A DNA stretch of 64,000 nucleotides from Siphonodentalium dalli (GCA_032622095.1 CP136063.1:13743814-13807813), one strand, 5' to 3'; shown: positions 34,661 to 49,436, numbered from the stretch's first letter. A program made the numbers and translations. The notes: generated from the letters alone by a model not told the origin.

Positions 34661-35008
34661 AAAGCCTTCTATTGAAACTCTATTAATACGTAGGGAATGG
34701 CCTGACTGTGAATAGAGTGATTATCTTACACCTTCTCTCATCAAATAACATTGTGGCAGATATTGGTTGAAAACAGCTCCTGGTCTCATATTATCACAAT
34801 TTCATGGGTGAAATATTTGCAATAAGAACATATTCTTATCTACTGGTATTAACTAAAACTCGCAGGACTTGCAATACTTGTTGAAGTTACTAGTAAATGT
34901 TCAATGAAATCATATCGTGATTTAAAGGTAACATACATGTACTGGTTATCGGTGGCTTTTAAAATGTTAGTAATTCTATGTCACTCTATTCACTTAGATT
35001 GGTATTAT

Positions 35009-37226
35009 TTAATTTGTAACCAACTTAGACTGCAAATTTGTAATAACAGCACAAACAGCAACCGTTTGATTTATAACAGGCTTAATTGTCCATGGAATAG
35101 CTGTTTGGCCAATCAACTTAAATTCTTTAAGTCTTTTAATTGCACGCTCAACATGAATTCGTAGCTTTGCAATTTTCCGCGTTTGATTGATTTCTGACAA
35201 ATTCAGATGTTTGCCTTTTCCCCCCCAAGCACATTTCTTTGTGAAGGGAGTTATGTTGAGTGTTGGTCCTTGAAATGCTAGCAAGTCACGAATTGTGAAA
35301 CCTCTGTCCGCCATAATATCATCACCGCGTTCTACATTTTGTAGAAAACCACTGTCCTGTGTTATATACCGATCACTGGCATTTCCTCCATATATATTTG
35401 ACAGGAAATTTATCAATCCAGCTGGGGTGATTGAAACGAGAAATTTGCCTGTATTTCTTGATTTGTAGGTACTATAACTAGTTGTTTGGAGATGAGGAGA
35501 GCTTGGTTTCTCAAAAAATATTTCTGTACAGTCAATTATTGCCCTAGTCTTTGGATACTCTCTCCGGAAACTCATTGGCATCGCTCTCCTAACATTTTCT
35601 TTTGATGGCCAATCTACGATGTTATGCGTCAGTGTCGTGTCAATGAATGTGATCCAAGTTATGAATATCTGGGATATTCGAGTTTTAGAAACACCAAATA
35701 TTTCCGAAAGCACTGCCACAGTTAGTCCAAGCCTCAAACGAACTAATGTAAGAATGAATTCTTGGAAGTCTTTCAACTTCCAACAAGGTCCTGTTTTTTC
35801 GCGCTTGTCATTTATTTGATAGTTCTTTAACTTTGCACTTTTAGAGGATGACCAATATTTAAGTTTAAGACCGATTCGTCGTCATGTGTCACTTTCTCCA
35901 TGAATATATCTCGAAACAGAGTATTCTTATCTTCCAAGTTGTCATGCAAAACTTTATTCTCCTCTGCCACTTTCTGAATTTCGTCAAACCTGATGTTTAG
36001 AGAATCGAAGGAATCCTTGAATGATGTTAACTCAACAATATAATTTCCGCTCAGAATTGTTTGGGTTCCACATGTGTTATAATGTTTCTTCTGCATATCT
36101 GGATCTTTGCGGCAGTAGTCATGCCCCTTTGATGGCACAGGTGTGTAGGAAGCAGCACCGGTGCTTAAATCTGGAACTAACGAACAAAGAATATTCAGTA
36201 TGCAATTATTGATAGATGTGACAAGAGACACAGGTTATACATGTACTATATTTTATATTTTTAAGTTATGTTAATAATAATAGTGATGTTAAAATAATTG
36301 TACGAATCATGTATATTCATATTAAAAGATTATTCCAAGAAATATATGCAACTTACTGGTCATTTTTCTCGTGCTCTTAGTGTGCTCAATATCTACTTCC
36401 CCAGCGATATATGGCGGCTGGTCTTCTATATTTATATCTCTAAACACATTTACTGTTGGAGTGTAGTTCCTGCTTTTTTTGTTTGATCCCGACATGTCGC
36501 CCAGAGCCATGTGGCCAGCTGACATAGAGTTCAATGTTTTCCTAAAATAAGTACATTATTGGGATTAAAATAAGTTAATATAGAAATATTATAGTTATAC
36601 ATTTGTGTGATACATACGGACTTTACATGCATATGCCTCGATCCAAATAAATTGTTTTAAGTACTTTTGCCAATGGAAAGAAATAACTGGGTGTGGGTTT
36701 TTTTTTAATATCTGGCAATAAAGAGCGTTTTCTATTCTTGGTATGAGTAGTATTTAGCTTTAGTTAAAGGTTACTGACTATTTATAGCTGTGATATGTAT
36801 TTATTGAACTAAGTTGATGAGAACAATTTGTAAAGTGACTTATCGTAATCTTCAAAGGAACACTATGAAGGTTGACAATCCCTTGCCAGTTATCAAATTA
36901 TATGTCAAGTTAAAATATAATTGCTATCATACCTGGTGTTGCTTGGTTTTTTGAAATTGTTGTATTTGAACAAAGTCGGCATCGAACGTTTGTCTTTCGG
37001 ATCGTTTGGGTCGTCGAAATGAAGAGAACAAACTCGAGATGGTCTATTTGGACTGAAGTTTTCCCTTCGCAACACAGACATACATTTCCTCCGTAAATCC
37101 CGTTTGTGAATTTTGTGGGGAAACGGAATGGAAAGTTACACTTTTCATCCATGGATATTTTTCAAGATTTTCTAATTTTGTGACCGAGGCTTTGCAATCC
37201 GGTACACAACACCAAAATCGCGTCAT
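35009..37226 (-). pseudogene. ISL2EU-type transposase, THAP zinc finger plus DDE domain, three exons
   Basis: Exon 1 (37226-36933) starts 'MTRFWCCVPDCK' and encodes a THAP DNA-binding domain (C..C pair, 'VTFH', then 'RVCSLHF' in another frame after a ~1-bp shift near 37130). Exon 2 (36541-36357) is a linker ('GDMSGSNKKSRNYTPTVNVF'). Exon 3 (36176-35009) carries a coiled-coil-like stretch ('FDEIQKVAEENKVLHDNLE'), a second frameshift near 35860, an HTH ('LSEIFGVSKTRISQIF') and an IS4/IS5-like DDE nuclease: 'AIIDCTEIF' (D), 'IMADRGFTIRDL' (D), 'RIHVERAIKRLKEF' (E). Splice phases match: exon 1 ends in phase 2 ('cag' then 'gtatga'), exon 2 ends in phase 1 ('gtaagt'), and exon 3 starts after 'gttag'. 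Introns are about 390 and 180 bp. The catalytic triad is intact but two frameshifts make this a pseudogene unless they are sequencing errors. Confidence 0.85.
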
Positions 37227-38405
37227 GATTATTGACTAACATTCTGGTCTTCGTCGCGACGCCTATATGTTACTTGAAATCCCGTAGCAAACTTTAATTA
37301 GGGTGAAGTATAATAATACTCCATAAATATTATATTTAATATGTCGATCCGCATGAGGTTAGAAGCAAGTCTCGTCATAGCTTTTTTCAACCCCGACAGT
37401 CTGGCTTGGTGTAAATAAGCTACACCAAGCCTATCTGAATAAGACCCTACACTCCGATTAGCAGACAAACTAATTAACAGCGCCTCTGGCGTTAAGCGAG
37501 CAGGGAGATAATTTGTGGCATTCATTTCTCACAACCCGGGAATGGTCTATTGCAATAGGCCTATACATTGCACGCAACACAGAATTCTTTCTTTGAATCG
37601 TTTGATTTTTTTAAAATTTTCATTATGATGAACTTGAACTGTTGAAAGTTGAACGTTTTGGTTGATTGAATGATCCTTGAATCTTTATCATTGTTGTCTG
37701 TAACAGTTTACAGCAGCCTAACGCAGTAATTGTCGACAGTGTTGAAGTGGAGAAGACGTAATTCACGAAATCAAGCGAGCAATATTTAATCAACATTACT
37801 GTCGATTTGTCAAAAATGTTTGATATGGCGGCGAAGTTCAAGGTGAAGGCTATGGGATATATGGTAGTAATTTCTGGACCACTTAAATTGCCGTAAGCCG
37901 GATTGCAGGGCGGTCGCCAGACGGGGAATAATTAGTTATTTACTTATTTTATTTTTTTTTAAATATTTTTTATTAGGATCCTGATAAGCATATCTCATAA
38001 ATAGGTGTACACATATTAATATATATATTATGATGGTTGATTATTATATTGAACATAAAGTATAGCTTGTATGTTTGATATATTATTGCTTTTGTACCAA
38101 ACTTTTTACAATTATGGTAAACAAATAAATGTTTAGTTTATTGATATATTATTGCCGTGGGGTGGAGGGGGCATTCATCTCAGTGAAGAGTACATGTGAA
38201 TTACATTTATCTTCATCCCTACAATTGGTATGCAAAAATATTAGTTGAATTTAGAATTGATGGTAACATAAACAATTTTTCTTTCCAGTTTTCTGTTAAC
38301 TTATTGATATGTTAACAATGGTTTCAAGTCTTCCCATCTTGTTTTAAGATGATGAGCCCTACTAACTTCCAAGTGACTTGTACTAAGACATTCAATGTTT
38401 TGGTA
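37227..38405. other. No gene seen
   Basis: Probably the end of the ISL2EU element, unique AT-rich DNA and the 3' UTR of the L1/Tx1-type LINE. I could not pick out terminal inverted repeats for the ISL2EU element. Confidence 0.5.
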
Positions 38406-41400
38406 TTATTTAAGATGTTCAATGAGGCCAGTTAAAGTAGGATTGTTTTTCCTCATTTTACATAAATATATATATATTCTATAAAGTAATATACAAATAT
38501 CCAATATTTCAAATATGGTTGCTTCTGTGTCTCCCATTCCAAGCACAGTATATTCTGGGGTGAGATCTATTGAAAATGCACATTTTTCTTTGAGTAGCTG
38601 TTGAAATTGAAGCAATACAGTTTTTGAAATGGAACATTCATAGAAGAGATGTAGAACTGTTTCTCTTGAGTTTCCACAGAAGGTGCAGAGTTCTGTCTCT
38701 GATAGTTTGCACTTGAATAGTTTCGAATTTGTATACAGTATATCATGATTGATCTTAAATTGGAAATTAAGTAACCCTGTATCATCTGTAATTTGGTACG
38801 GATGTTTATAGATTTCCCTCCAATTCAAACCACTAATGGGTTTTCCTAATCTTTTTGCCCATTTGTTTTGAATATGGGTTGGTTGTTCAACAATATTTTC
38901 CAGAAATATGGAATAAAATGTTTTACAGGTTTTTGTCAAGTTTTCCAACTTATCTATTTTTGATTTTTTTATCAGATTAAGTTTCCTATTTCCCCTCACA
39001 CATGTTCTCCATTGAGATGGTATTGCATTCAAAAGTCCCTGGTAGTATGTAAAAGGAGTGCGTAAATTATATTTACAACAAAATTCACCATAGTCCAGGA
39101 ATCCTGAGTCATCTTTCATAAGATCATTTATAAAGAATATATTATTCTTTATCCACTCCTTATTAATGAACATATGCCTGTCCACTATGATATGTTTATT
39201 TAAATGAATCGGTTGGGATAGGATATCTTCCGGGGCTGTGCTGAGATTTTGGTCCACTAGACTCCAAGCATATAAAACACTTTTCCAAAAAGGGTTCACC
39301 TTTTTCCCCAAAACATTTAAGGCTTCAGTGTGAAGATGCCAAATTTTATTGCCACCAAATGGCTCTAAATCATTCATGATAATAATTTTCCAGCTTGGAT
39401 GGATCAAGTAATTTTTTCACCCAGGATATTTTCAAAGCATTGGAGAAAGACTCTAGATGGGGGAAACTTTAAACCACCATCCTCAATACGATTGATAATA
39501 ACTTTGCGTTTTATTTTATCATTTTTTCACGACCACAGAAAGCGAAAGAAAGCTTGCTGTATTTTTTCTGTGGTATCTCTGGAGGGGGGAGGTAATACTG
39601 ATAGACAATGTGTTAGCATAGGAAGTGCTAGGGTCTTTATTACAGTTGATTTTCCAATGAGAGATAACTGCCTGAATGACCAGTCATTCAGAAGATTTTC
39701 CATTTTTTGCAATTTTGTCCGGTAGTTGTTTTCAATATAGTTTTCATTGAACAGATTAAATTCAATACCAAGAATAGTTACAGAGTTTGAATGGTTCCAT
39801 ATAACAGGTTCTTCTGTTCTTATTTTTTCAGCACAGCCCCGTTTCGATCCAATCCATAATACTTGTGTTTTTTCAAAATTAGCCTTTAGACCTGATATTT
39901 GTGAGAATTTTTGAATTGTATTAAACGCTTCGTTCAAGGATTGTGAGTCATCCCCAAGGAACAGGGTCATATCATCTGCATATTGTGATATTACGAATTC
40001 TGATCCATTGATTTGTATACCTTTTATGTCTGGGTTGTGTTTAATTGATGCGCTAAGAGTCTCCACAGCCAGGATGAACAGATACGGTGATAAAGGGGCT
40101 CCCTGTCTCACACCTCTGTGTATATCTAATCTTTCGGATAAATTCCCGTTGTTAATAATATAACTAAAACTGTCTGTGTAGAATGTTTTAACCCAACTAA
40201 TAATATCTGGTCCGAATTTAAAGAATTTCAAACATTTTTCCATGTAACTCCATTCCAAAGAATCAAAAGCTTTTTCAAAATCGATGATGGTTAATAAGCC
40301 AGGTATGTTGTTCTGTTCGCATTTATCCATTAGGTCGAAAATGAGACGGGTTGATTCACCAATATATCGTCCTGCTAGAAATCCTAATTGGGAGTCTGAG
40401 ATCAGCTTAGGCAGGAATGTTTTCATTCTGTTAGCAATTACAGATGATGCAATCTTCGCATCAACATTCAGGAGAGTGATATGTCTCCAATTTTTTATAT
40501 ATTCTCTTGGTTTATTGGGTTTTGGTAAGCAAGTTATTATTCCACATCTCTGGGTTACTGAGAGTGTTTGCATTTTAAATCCATGATTTAATGAATTTAT
40601 CACAAAGTGTCCAACATCTTTCCAGAAAAATTTATAGAATGGCACTGTGAATCCATCTGACCCTGGAGATTTATCATTTTTCATTTTTTTGAGTGCAGTT
40701 GAACATTCAATTTCCTTTAATATGCCCTCTAGAGACTGACTTTCATTGTCATCTAAAAATTTCAGGAAAGGGTTGCTTTCATCACAAAAAGTAAATTCTT
40801 CATTTTCCGCTGTTATGGGAGAGAGTTTTGATTCATATAGATCTTTATAGAAGGCATGCTGTTCTTTCATTATTTCTGATAAATTGCTTGTTTCAGACCC
40901 ATCGCTTTTTATTAATCTCGGTATGCTTTTCTCAGTGTAGCTTCTTTTTTCCAAATTGCAGAAGTATTTAGTTGATTTCTCCCATTCTACTTTCCATTTT
41001 GCCGTTGTTCTTAATATGATTCCTTGTATTTTTTTGTCCCTTAATCTAACTAACTCTGATTTAACTTTTTCAATTTCTTCTGAGGTTGATTCGTTTCTAC
41101 TTTCCAGTTCTTCCGTAAGCTTCAAAAGTTTAAGCTCTAAGTTTTTTTCTAAGTTATCTCTTTCTTTTTTCAATATTGAGAAGTAGGCTATAGTCTGTCC
41201 GCGGATCATGATTTTTAAAGTTTCCCAAAATAGTTGATCGTTAATTGTAAAACAGTTCTCTTCCCCAATAACTGTGTTTGTATTATTGCTATTACATGTA
41301 TATTGGTTGACTGTGTCTGCAATTGTTGTTTTAACTGACTCGACATACTTCTTGTCTCTGAGTAAACTATTATTGAATTTCCATGTACCCCTGCCTCTAA

Positions 41401-42157
41401 GATGACTCACAAATTGTAGACTCAGGCTAACTGGACTATGGTCAGATTTATAGCTCAACAGTATTTCCGAATTTTTAATAAATGGCTGAAGATCAGATGA
41501 GGCCAGGAAATAATCTAGACGAGCCATTTTATTTCCTGGACCTCTCCAGCTATATCATTGGGAATCAGGGTTATGAAGTCTCCACACATCATGTAAGTCT
41601 AACCTGTTTTGCCAGAATTTAATTTTTTCATTTGATTTAAGGTTATTCCTCTGTTTGTATCGAACAGTATCAATTGAGTAATCTTGGGGCACATTCCAGT
41701 CACCAGCAATAATTATAGATGTATTTTCCAAACCATCAATCTGTTCGAAGAAATTTTCAAAGAAGCTTGGCTTATCGTCATTTGGGCCATATACAGCACA
41801 AAGACTTAATCTCTGATTCTGAATAGATAAATCAAGAATAATGAAATTACCTCCTGCATCCACTATTGTTTTATGTATCTTGTACTGGATAGTATTTCCA
41901 AAGAGGATCGCAACACCTCTTTTAGCACTTGATAGTGAGGAGAAAATTGCTTCATAACCCCATTCCATACGCCACCGTTTTTCAGTCTCTTTACTTGAAT
42001 GTGTATCTATGAGCATTGTGATATCAAATTTTTCCCTACATCTATTAAAGAAGTCCCGACGTTTTATTTGATCTGAAGCCAACCCACGACAATTCAATGC
42101 ACCTATGGATATATTAGCCATTATCATAATAGAAGGTGAATTTGGTTCTTTGCACAA
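38406..42157 (-). pseudogene. ORF2 of an L1/Tx1-type LINE (endonuclease, RT, C-terminal zinc motif)
   Basis: Minus strand, in order. AP endonuclease (42157-41555): 'ISIGALNCRGLASDQIKR', 'DITMLIDTHSS', 'SLCAVYGPND', 'IIIAGDWNVPQD'; an in-frame TGA (41557-41555) then interrupts it and the same frame resumes with the 'YKSDHSPVSL' SDH block. RT (41527-39527): 'KNDKSPGSDGFTVPFYKFFW', 'CLPKPNKPREYIKNWRHITL', 'LTIIDFEKAFDSLEW' (motif A), 'RGVRQGAPLSPYLFIL', 'SQYADDMTLFLG' (catalytic). Then a stop at 39529-39527, frame disruption near 39420, and a C-terminal part (39407-38406) with 'LCTFCGNSRETVLHLFYEC', the zinc-binding zf-RVT motif. The QGAPLSP and YADD context supports the L1/Tx1 group. Decayed by two stops and at least one frameshift. 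Confidence 0.93.
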
Positions 42158-44205
42158 TCACAATAATATACATACATAAGATGAATTCAAATAAATCACA
42201 AAAATACATGGATGCACAAGTAAAGATGAGAAATACAAACAGGGTCCACATTTTAATTTTAACAAAACATTTAACAACGAACCCCCAGCGGCTAGCTAAC
42301 AACATGAGAAATGGTCTGATTTTGGTCATATTGTTGCATGTTTCCACATATCTCATGTTTATGCGGCCCGAGCTCCTACTCGATAATAATTATGAAATAG
42401 AATCTCTCTACATTTCAATTGATGGATGATCATTTATATATATAATTTATGTTAGGTCTTAAATGCCAAAAGTATATGTATTTTTTGTTTGTTTTTGTTT
42501 GGAGCCTTTCTTGTCCAGTCAACGCTTTTGCCTCTGTATCAACTGAGGTGATATTAATTATTAGTGCTACTAGTAAATAGGGAATACTCCAAAATCAGAC
42601 AGTTTCATTTGATAGCTACCGGTATTTCCCTGAACCTCTTTCTCTTTGCCCTACACTCTTATTAAGCTACTTCATGACAGGCGAACTGACATACTGATTA
42701 CATCTTAAATCCATATTTTAGATATTCCAATGGGTGTATCAAATTTGAGTTAGATTATTCTTCATAAAATTTTATTAATGAAAACATGTTGTCTTGTTCT
42801 TCAAATACGGAGTAGAGATTTAAGCACTCCAAAACAACTCATTCATAGGATTGGAGAAGTTTAATTTTAGTACGAAAAAGTGCCAAATTTCCTCTAATAG
42901 ATGGTTAAAAAATAGCTGTTAATAGCAACTATTTTAATTCTAAAATGTTGCGACATAAATAATACATACTTTTTGCAACTTGTATGAATATATCTTACCA
43001 TAACTAAATGTAAAAAAACCTAGATTCCGGTCACCATTAATATTTCAAATGGACCTAAATTACCCATATACCGGGTATTGTATTTACCTGAACCCACAGT
43101 AAATTACTTTTAACAGTACAACGTACTAGTGTTACAACTATTAGTAATAGCAGAATATTGGTTATAGAGTTCCCTCTAACTTGGATATCTCAAATCAGTG
43201 ACATCTTCATAACACTTGATTGACTTCTCAAGTCATGTAAAATTGTAGTTTGCCAAAAATTTGAGTGCACAAATTACTCATCCATGAAATTTATACAAAC
43301 TTCATCAATCTATTACGATTTTTTGCTTTATATATAATACTATTACGGGATGATTAAAGACATGTGATACTCTTCCAAACTACATCTTATGGTGAAGAAA
43401 AATCATACACAAGTACATGTACTTACTATCAGCATAAAGTGAAAATGTACCATATAAATCAAGGTCTCACCCAAAGCTGTTAGTGCTTTCAAAAATGTAC
43501 ATGTACGGGTGCATGTAATTCTGTTCTTGAATTATGTAGTAACTGTAACCCTTAAGTTAAAACCTGTACATGTAGGCGAGGGAACCCCAACTTATATACT
43601 AAAAAACATTACCAACTGATGCCTTTATGTCTAACTACATGTATATAATTACATTTTAATTGATCTGCTATATGTGGCCATGCATAACTATATGAATGTA
43701 TAAATCATATCAAGCCCACGGCTGTTCTAGTGCAGCCAAAATGGTGGTTCTTCCACCAGTTTGAATGAACTCATAAGAGGGATGTACAGCGACCAGACCC
43801 GAATGGAGACTCCCACGCCCAATTCTCGATGTCACATTTACCTTACAAAAGAGCATTATGGTACAATTTCAATAATTGCTCCATTGCATAGTTCAGAGAA
43901 GATAGAGTTTTGTTTATGTTTTTTTCGTGCAAATGTAAACACACAGCCATTTTGAAAATTACTCTTTTCAGCTAGTTTTTCTGAAATGTGAAAGTTGATT
44001 TGAATGCAACCATGCATATCTGCCAGAGAATTGCTCTAGCTATATGTACACCATGATGTATTTATTGTATACTTCATTACTTGTGAAAAGATGTTTCATG
44101 AGACAAACGTTGCACCAAAAAATGTGAATCGCCACCAAACCCTGTCACCGTACCTCCCCCAACCAGATGTGGGCATGACAAAGTAACTCAACTCATATAT
44201 ATAAA
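42158..44205. other. 2-kb non-coding stretch between LINE ORF1 and ORF2
   Basis: AT-rich, with (ACATGT) palindromes near 43410-43580 and no coding frame with motifs. ORF1 and ORF2 of L1/Tx1-type LINEs are normally close together, so this is either later inserted DNA or the two ORFs come from different copies. Confidence 0.6.
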
Positions 44206-45153
44206 TCAACTGTCATCAATATCACTCCAAAATTCCAAAAAAAAATTTATACACTTCACTGTTTTTATTTTCACAAACTCTCTCAGTCTTACTTCTTTTG
44301 TTGTTTTTTTTACAAGTTTCACAAAAGGTTCACTCTTTAGATAAAGTACTTTTGTCATTTTCTTCTCCTCGTCTGGCATTTCCGATCTCTTTCTCAGTAG
44401 CTCTCCTCTCAATTTTGAGAGACTAGGTGGTAAGTCTACTGAAACTCCCAAAGATGATCCTGCTCGTAATTTCTTTGCTTGGTTTAACACCAGGTCTCTA
44501 TCCGGAAGAGAAAGAAAGCGAACAATGATATCTGGGGCTTCGTCTTTACCTGTCGGGAGTCTATGACAAGCAGCAAAGAACATGTCTGCTACTCGTTCCT
44601 CTGAAATTTTCAGTTCTGATCCAAAAAAGTTAGTCATCTTTCTAGATGTAATATTCACTTGTTCTGTTCTGCTGCCTGGTATACCTCGTAGCACAAGATT
44701 CCACTTGCGGCCCCATAAATCCAGTTTGGTGTGGGATTTCTCCAAGTCTTCTAACTTCTTCGATAGAGTCTGCAGTGATCCTTCCATTTTTTCTAGTCTG
44801 TTTTCAACAGGTTTTGGATCCACCAACTTTTCTTTCAGTTCATCATGAACAAACTCGATGCTGCTCTTGATTCCCTCGATGGTACTGTCCTGAGTGTCAA
44901 ATTTTTCCTTGAAAATATTTGTTTCATCTTGTAATGACTTGAGTGATTCGGTTGTATCCTTGGACGTTATTTCAATATTTTTCACTTTTCCAGATAATTC
45001 ATTTACTGTTTTCTCAACATTGTCCAGTCTTCCCCCTATTCATTGGTGAAGTTGAACAAAACATTTAGTAATGTCATCAAAGTTTTTACATTTATAAGAA
45101 TTCTGGAGTTTGTCCTGTTCTTGTTTGTTCGATCTTGTTTCGACGACTGACAT
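44206..45153 (-). pseudogene. L1-type ORF1 protein (coiled coil + RRM-like + C-terminal domain)
   Basis: Reading starts 'MSVVETRSNKQEQDK' at 45153. A TGA near 45038 interrupts it, and the same frame continues through 44206. A long coiled-coil stretch ('LKSLQDETNIFKEKF', 'NRLEKMEGSLQTLSKKLEDL') precedes an RRM-like domain starting 'NLVLRGIPGS'. The C-terminal domain includes 'ACHRLPTGKDEAPDIIVRF' and 'DLPPSLSKLRGELL'. This is the layout of L1 ORF1p, a trimeric RNA chaperone that packages the LINE RNA. It is on the same strand as ORF2 at 38406-42157 and probably from the same element, though separated by 2 kb. Apart from the stop the frame is open. Confidence 0.85.
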
Positions 45154-45684
45154 TTTGTCCGTCCGATTTGCGTCACCTTATTTCGAGGGTTGAGTTTTTG
45201 CCGTCTCGTTTTTCTATTGGCGCGATATTTTACACTTCTGGTTCACATTGGTCGTATTACATGATCATAGTTGCTATCGTATGATGTTTATTCGTAGCAT
45301 TAATAAATTTATAATCTGCTTTTTGAAGAGAATTGCTTTTTTTTTTCGGAGCTCAGTTTACGCGTGGCCTACACCAGCGCCATCATACCGGAAGTTTATT
45401 TACTTATTATGCTTGTAATATCTCAATGATTTTTATCAGGTGAAAAGATTGTAAGAACTGAGTACCTAGAACCTGGGAATTAATTTGATCAGTTGTTGTT
45501 GTCTGAGTATTCCTCCGCTATATCTGAGCACCCTGTATTTCTGCTGGATTCTGCGCAGTGACGAGCGGAAGTCACGTGTTAATTCTTCAAAAAAGCATAC
45601 ACTCTCCTGAATTTTCTTCCATCGTATATAATTATATAGAAAAAAATATATGACGCCATCATTCACACGCGCCTTAGGTATAAA

Positions 45685-46858
45685 CAATCTATTCTGTACT
45701 GATTATCCCACATCTCACATATTGTAATGCCATATGGAGTGCAACAACAAAGAAAACCTTGAAAATCTTGAAAAAATACAAAACAAAGCTATCGCCACAC
45801 TATCTTACAAAAAAAAAGCATACCAGAAATATGCAGGGACCACAATTTGCTATTGATGAATGACATTGGAAACATGCAACTAATAAATTTTTTACATGAT
45901 TTCCATCAAAAGAAACTCCCCAAATCGCTGTCTTCAATATTTACTAATATACATGATATCCATAACCACAACACACGGTTCAAAGCAAATTCAAATCTGT
46001 ATTGTGAATTCAGAAGAACAAAAAAAGCAAGAAGTGTCATATCAACCAGAGCCAGATGTCTATGGAATGAACTCCCATGTGATTGTAAGCTTCGCGTAGA
46101 AACTAGTGACAAATATCATAAGTACCTAAAATCACATTTCATTAATAAATACACCCCAAATATCAAATAACAATCCAGTTTGTATGTATTCTCTCCCCTA
46201 TTATATATACTAAGGCAATACCAGCCAGCAGTCCCTTACGGCAGAGACTGTCCAGAAGAGGGGGCAGAAATTAATGAACTTCTCTTTATTCTCATAGTAT
46301 AATCCTCCCTCTCCTGGCCAGCTCTCCCGGTGAGGAACAGGCCAACCAAATTTATGCCACATTTCCTCCATGTGTTACTATTTGTCACTCATCTGAACAA
46401 CAGTGCAAAAATAATCAACTTGTCTATAACCTTAACCAATTCCTCAACCAAATCAAGCAGTATTCACACCCATATTTCATTGATCACCTTAAATACTGGT
46501 ATCCCCCACATTATTGAAAATTGCAAGACGATCGCGCAGGTCTCAGCATAAAGACATCAAGATAATCATATTGGCTACTGGTCAGATAAAGCATTTATAA
46601 CTAAAAAAAAAGAGACTATAATCACCATCTCACAAACCGACCCCCCCCCCACACCTTCTTGCCCATCTCTATACAATAATACACACATTGTAAATACGCA
46701 CCCGCACTATATACATCCAATATACGTACACATAACACTGTATCATTATACAAGCATAAGGACCCTGCCCTTGCAAGTTAAACTTTTTGTGGGGTCCTGT
46801 TGATATATATATATTATAATTATATTGAATACGAAATAAATCTTATTGAATCTTGAAA
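45685..46858 (+). pseudogene. 3' fragment of a CR1/L2-group LINE
   Basis: Translation shows the C-terminal tail of a LINE ORF2 in two frames: first a 'HLTYCNAIW'-type block with 'LEKIQNKAI', then (45847-46170) 'HNHNTRFKANSNLY', 'KARSVISTRARCLWNELPCD' and 'HKYLKSHFINKY', matching the H.TR...Y / G...WN.LP / FK..LK pattern of these elements. A 3' UTR of about 690 bp follows, with C-rich and CA-rich patches, and ends 'aaataaatcttattgaatcttgaaac', like CR1/L2 3' termini. 5'-truncated, frameshifted, inactive. Confidence 0.85.
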
Positions 46859-47425
46859 CACCCACCGGGGTGGTTGCTATTAAATGCCAACCCAAATATT
46901 TTAACTGTGGGTCTGCGCCATACACGTTATGTGTTATGAACAACGCCTTATAATAGGCTCTGATATTGACGACCGTATGTATCCGGTCATTCTTCCTTTC
47001 CGTTTATTCTTGCGTTCATCGGAAGCAGCACAATTCGGCTCTCTCAATAAATACAATTATACCTTGGCATTTGTCATTATATTGTGTCCACACACGTTCC
47101 CCTCAACCATACTAGCGCTGAAATTACTGCAAACTCAATAACGTTTTAGTAAACTATGTATTGTCAATATCATATTGTACTATTCTGATGTCCGCTGCTT
47201 GAAACCACTTTTTCAAACGCCTTTATCGTGATTTAAACACTTATTATATTTGGCGCGTATTATTCGATGATTTCCTAACATAACGGTATCGACCGCCTTT
47301 TCGATAATGCTAACTCTTACATGAGATTATCTGTTAACTTAACCAGATAATCCGAGTTAAGTCCACCATTGAGGAATGACACACTACTATTACAAATACT
47401 GAACTAGACCTACAGTTACAAAACT
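46859..47425 (+). promoter_or_regulatory. Upstream region of the zinc-finger gene (no defined promoter element)
   Basis: An in-frame TAG lies six codons before the ATG at 47426, so the coding frame does not extend further upstream. I see no convincing TATA box. Transcription start and any 5' exon are unknown. Confidence 0.3.
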
Positions 47426-48990
<1,565 letters not shown>

Positions 48991-49436
48991 ATAAGTTGTT
49001 GAGCAGTTTGTATTCAGCGGTTGCGTAACCAATAAGCGGTTACGTAACAACACTCAACATTGACAAATCTGGATATCGGTTTCGGGTTTAATCAACACGT
49101 TCATTAAATTTTTTAGCAACTTGTCTTTATCTATCCATCCATTTACTAGTAGGATACTAGTAACCTATTTCGAGTAAAAACATTAATAAATGGGAATAAA
49201 ATAAAGTAACACCATTTAAGACTCATTTGAGTTTTTAAAAACACGAGCTTTCGGCTATCTAGTAGCCTTTATCAAGTATGAAGTGAACAAACAGTGAAAG
49301 TCGTTGAAAGTGTCCATCACGATGACGTTCATAACAAGAGTGACGGAAAGCAACTACGTCGCGGCTTCTCCCGAGTACCGAGTTCCCCGGAAATTATGCA
49401 GTACAGCGTAATGTGAGAGAAAACCATAGTCCCTGT
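48991..49436. other. Penelope-like 3' region and unique sequence
   Basis: Contains the 3' end of the minus-strand Penelope-like element including the hammerhead-like core listed separately. No gene. Confidence 0.5.
49245..49280 (-). ncRNA. Degenerate hammerhead-like core in the Penelope-like 3' region
   Basis: On the minus strand 'TTGATAA' is followed by a perfect 5-bp stem (GGCTA / TAGCC, loop CTAGA) and then GAAA, the order of a hammerhead core (CUGAUGA, stem II, GAAA). Two core positions differ from consensus (C3 to U, G8 to A), so self-cleavage is unlikely. Hammerhead motifs are known in Penelope-like elements; this position, downstream of the GIY-YIG domain on the same strand, fits. Confidence 0.4.

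Noticed and set aside
34000-37226. Two unrelated host genes (a THAP protein and a nuclease)
   Set aside because: The convergent pairing of DDE/THAP transposase and YqaJ-type nuclease is that of an ISL2EU element, and both are broken.
42114-42356. Hydrophobic open frame upstream of LINE ORF2
   Set aside because: It overlaps the LINE ORF2 start in another frame, has no homologous motif and lies in AT-rich sequence that often gives hydrophobic translations.
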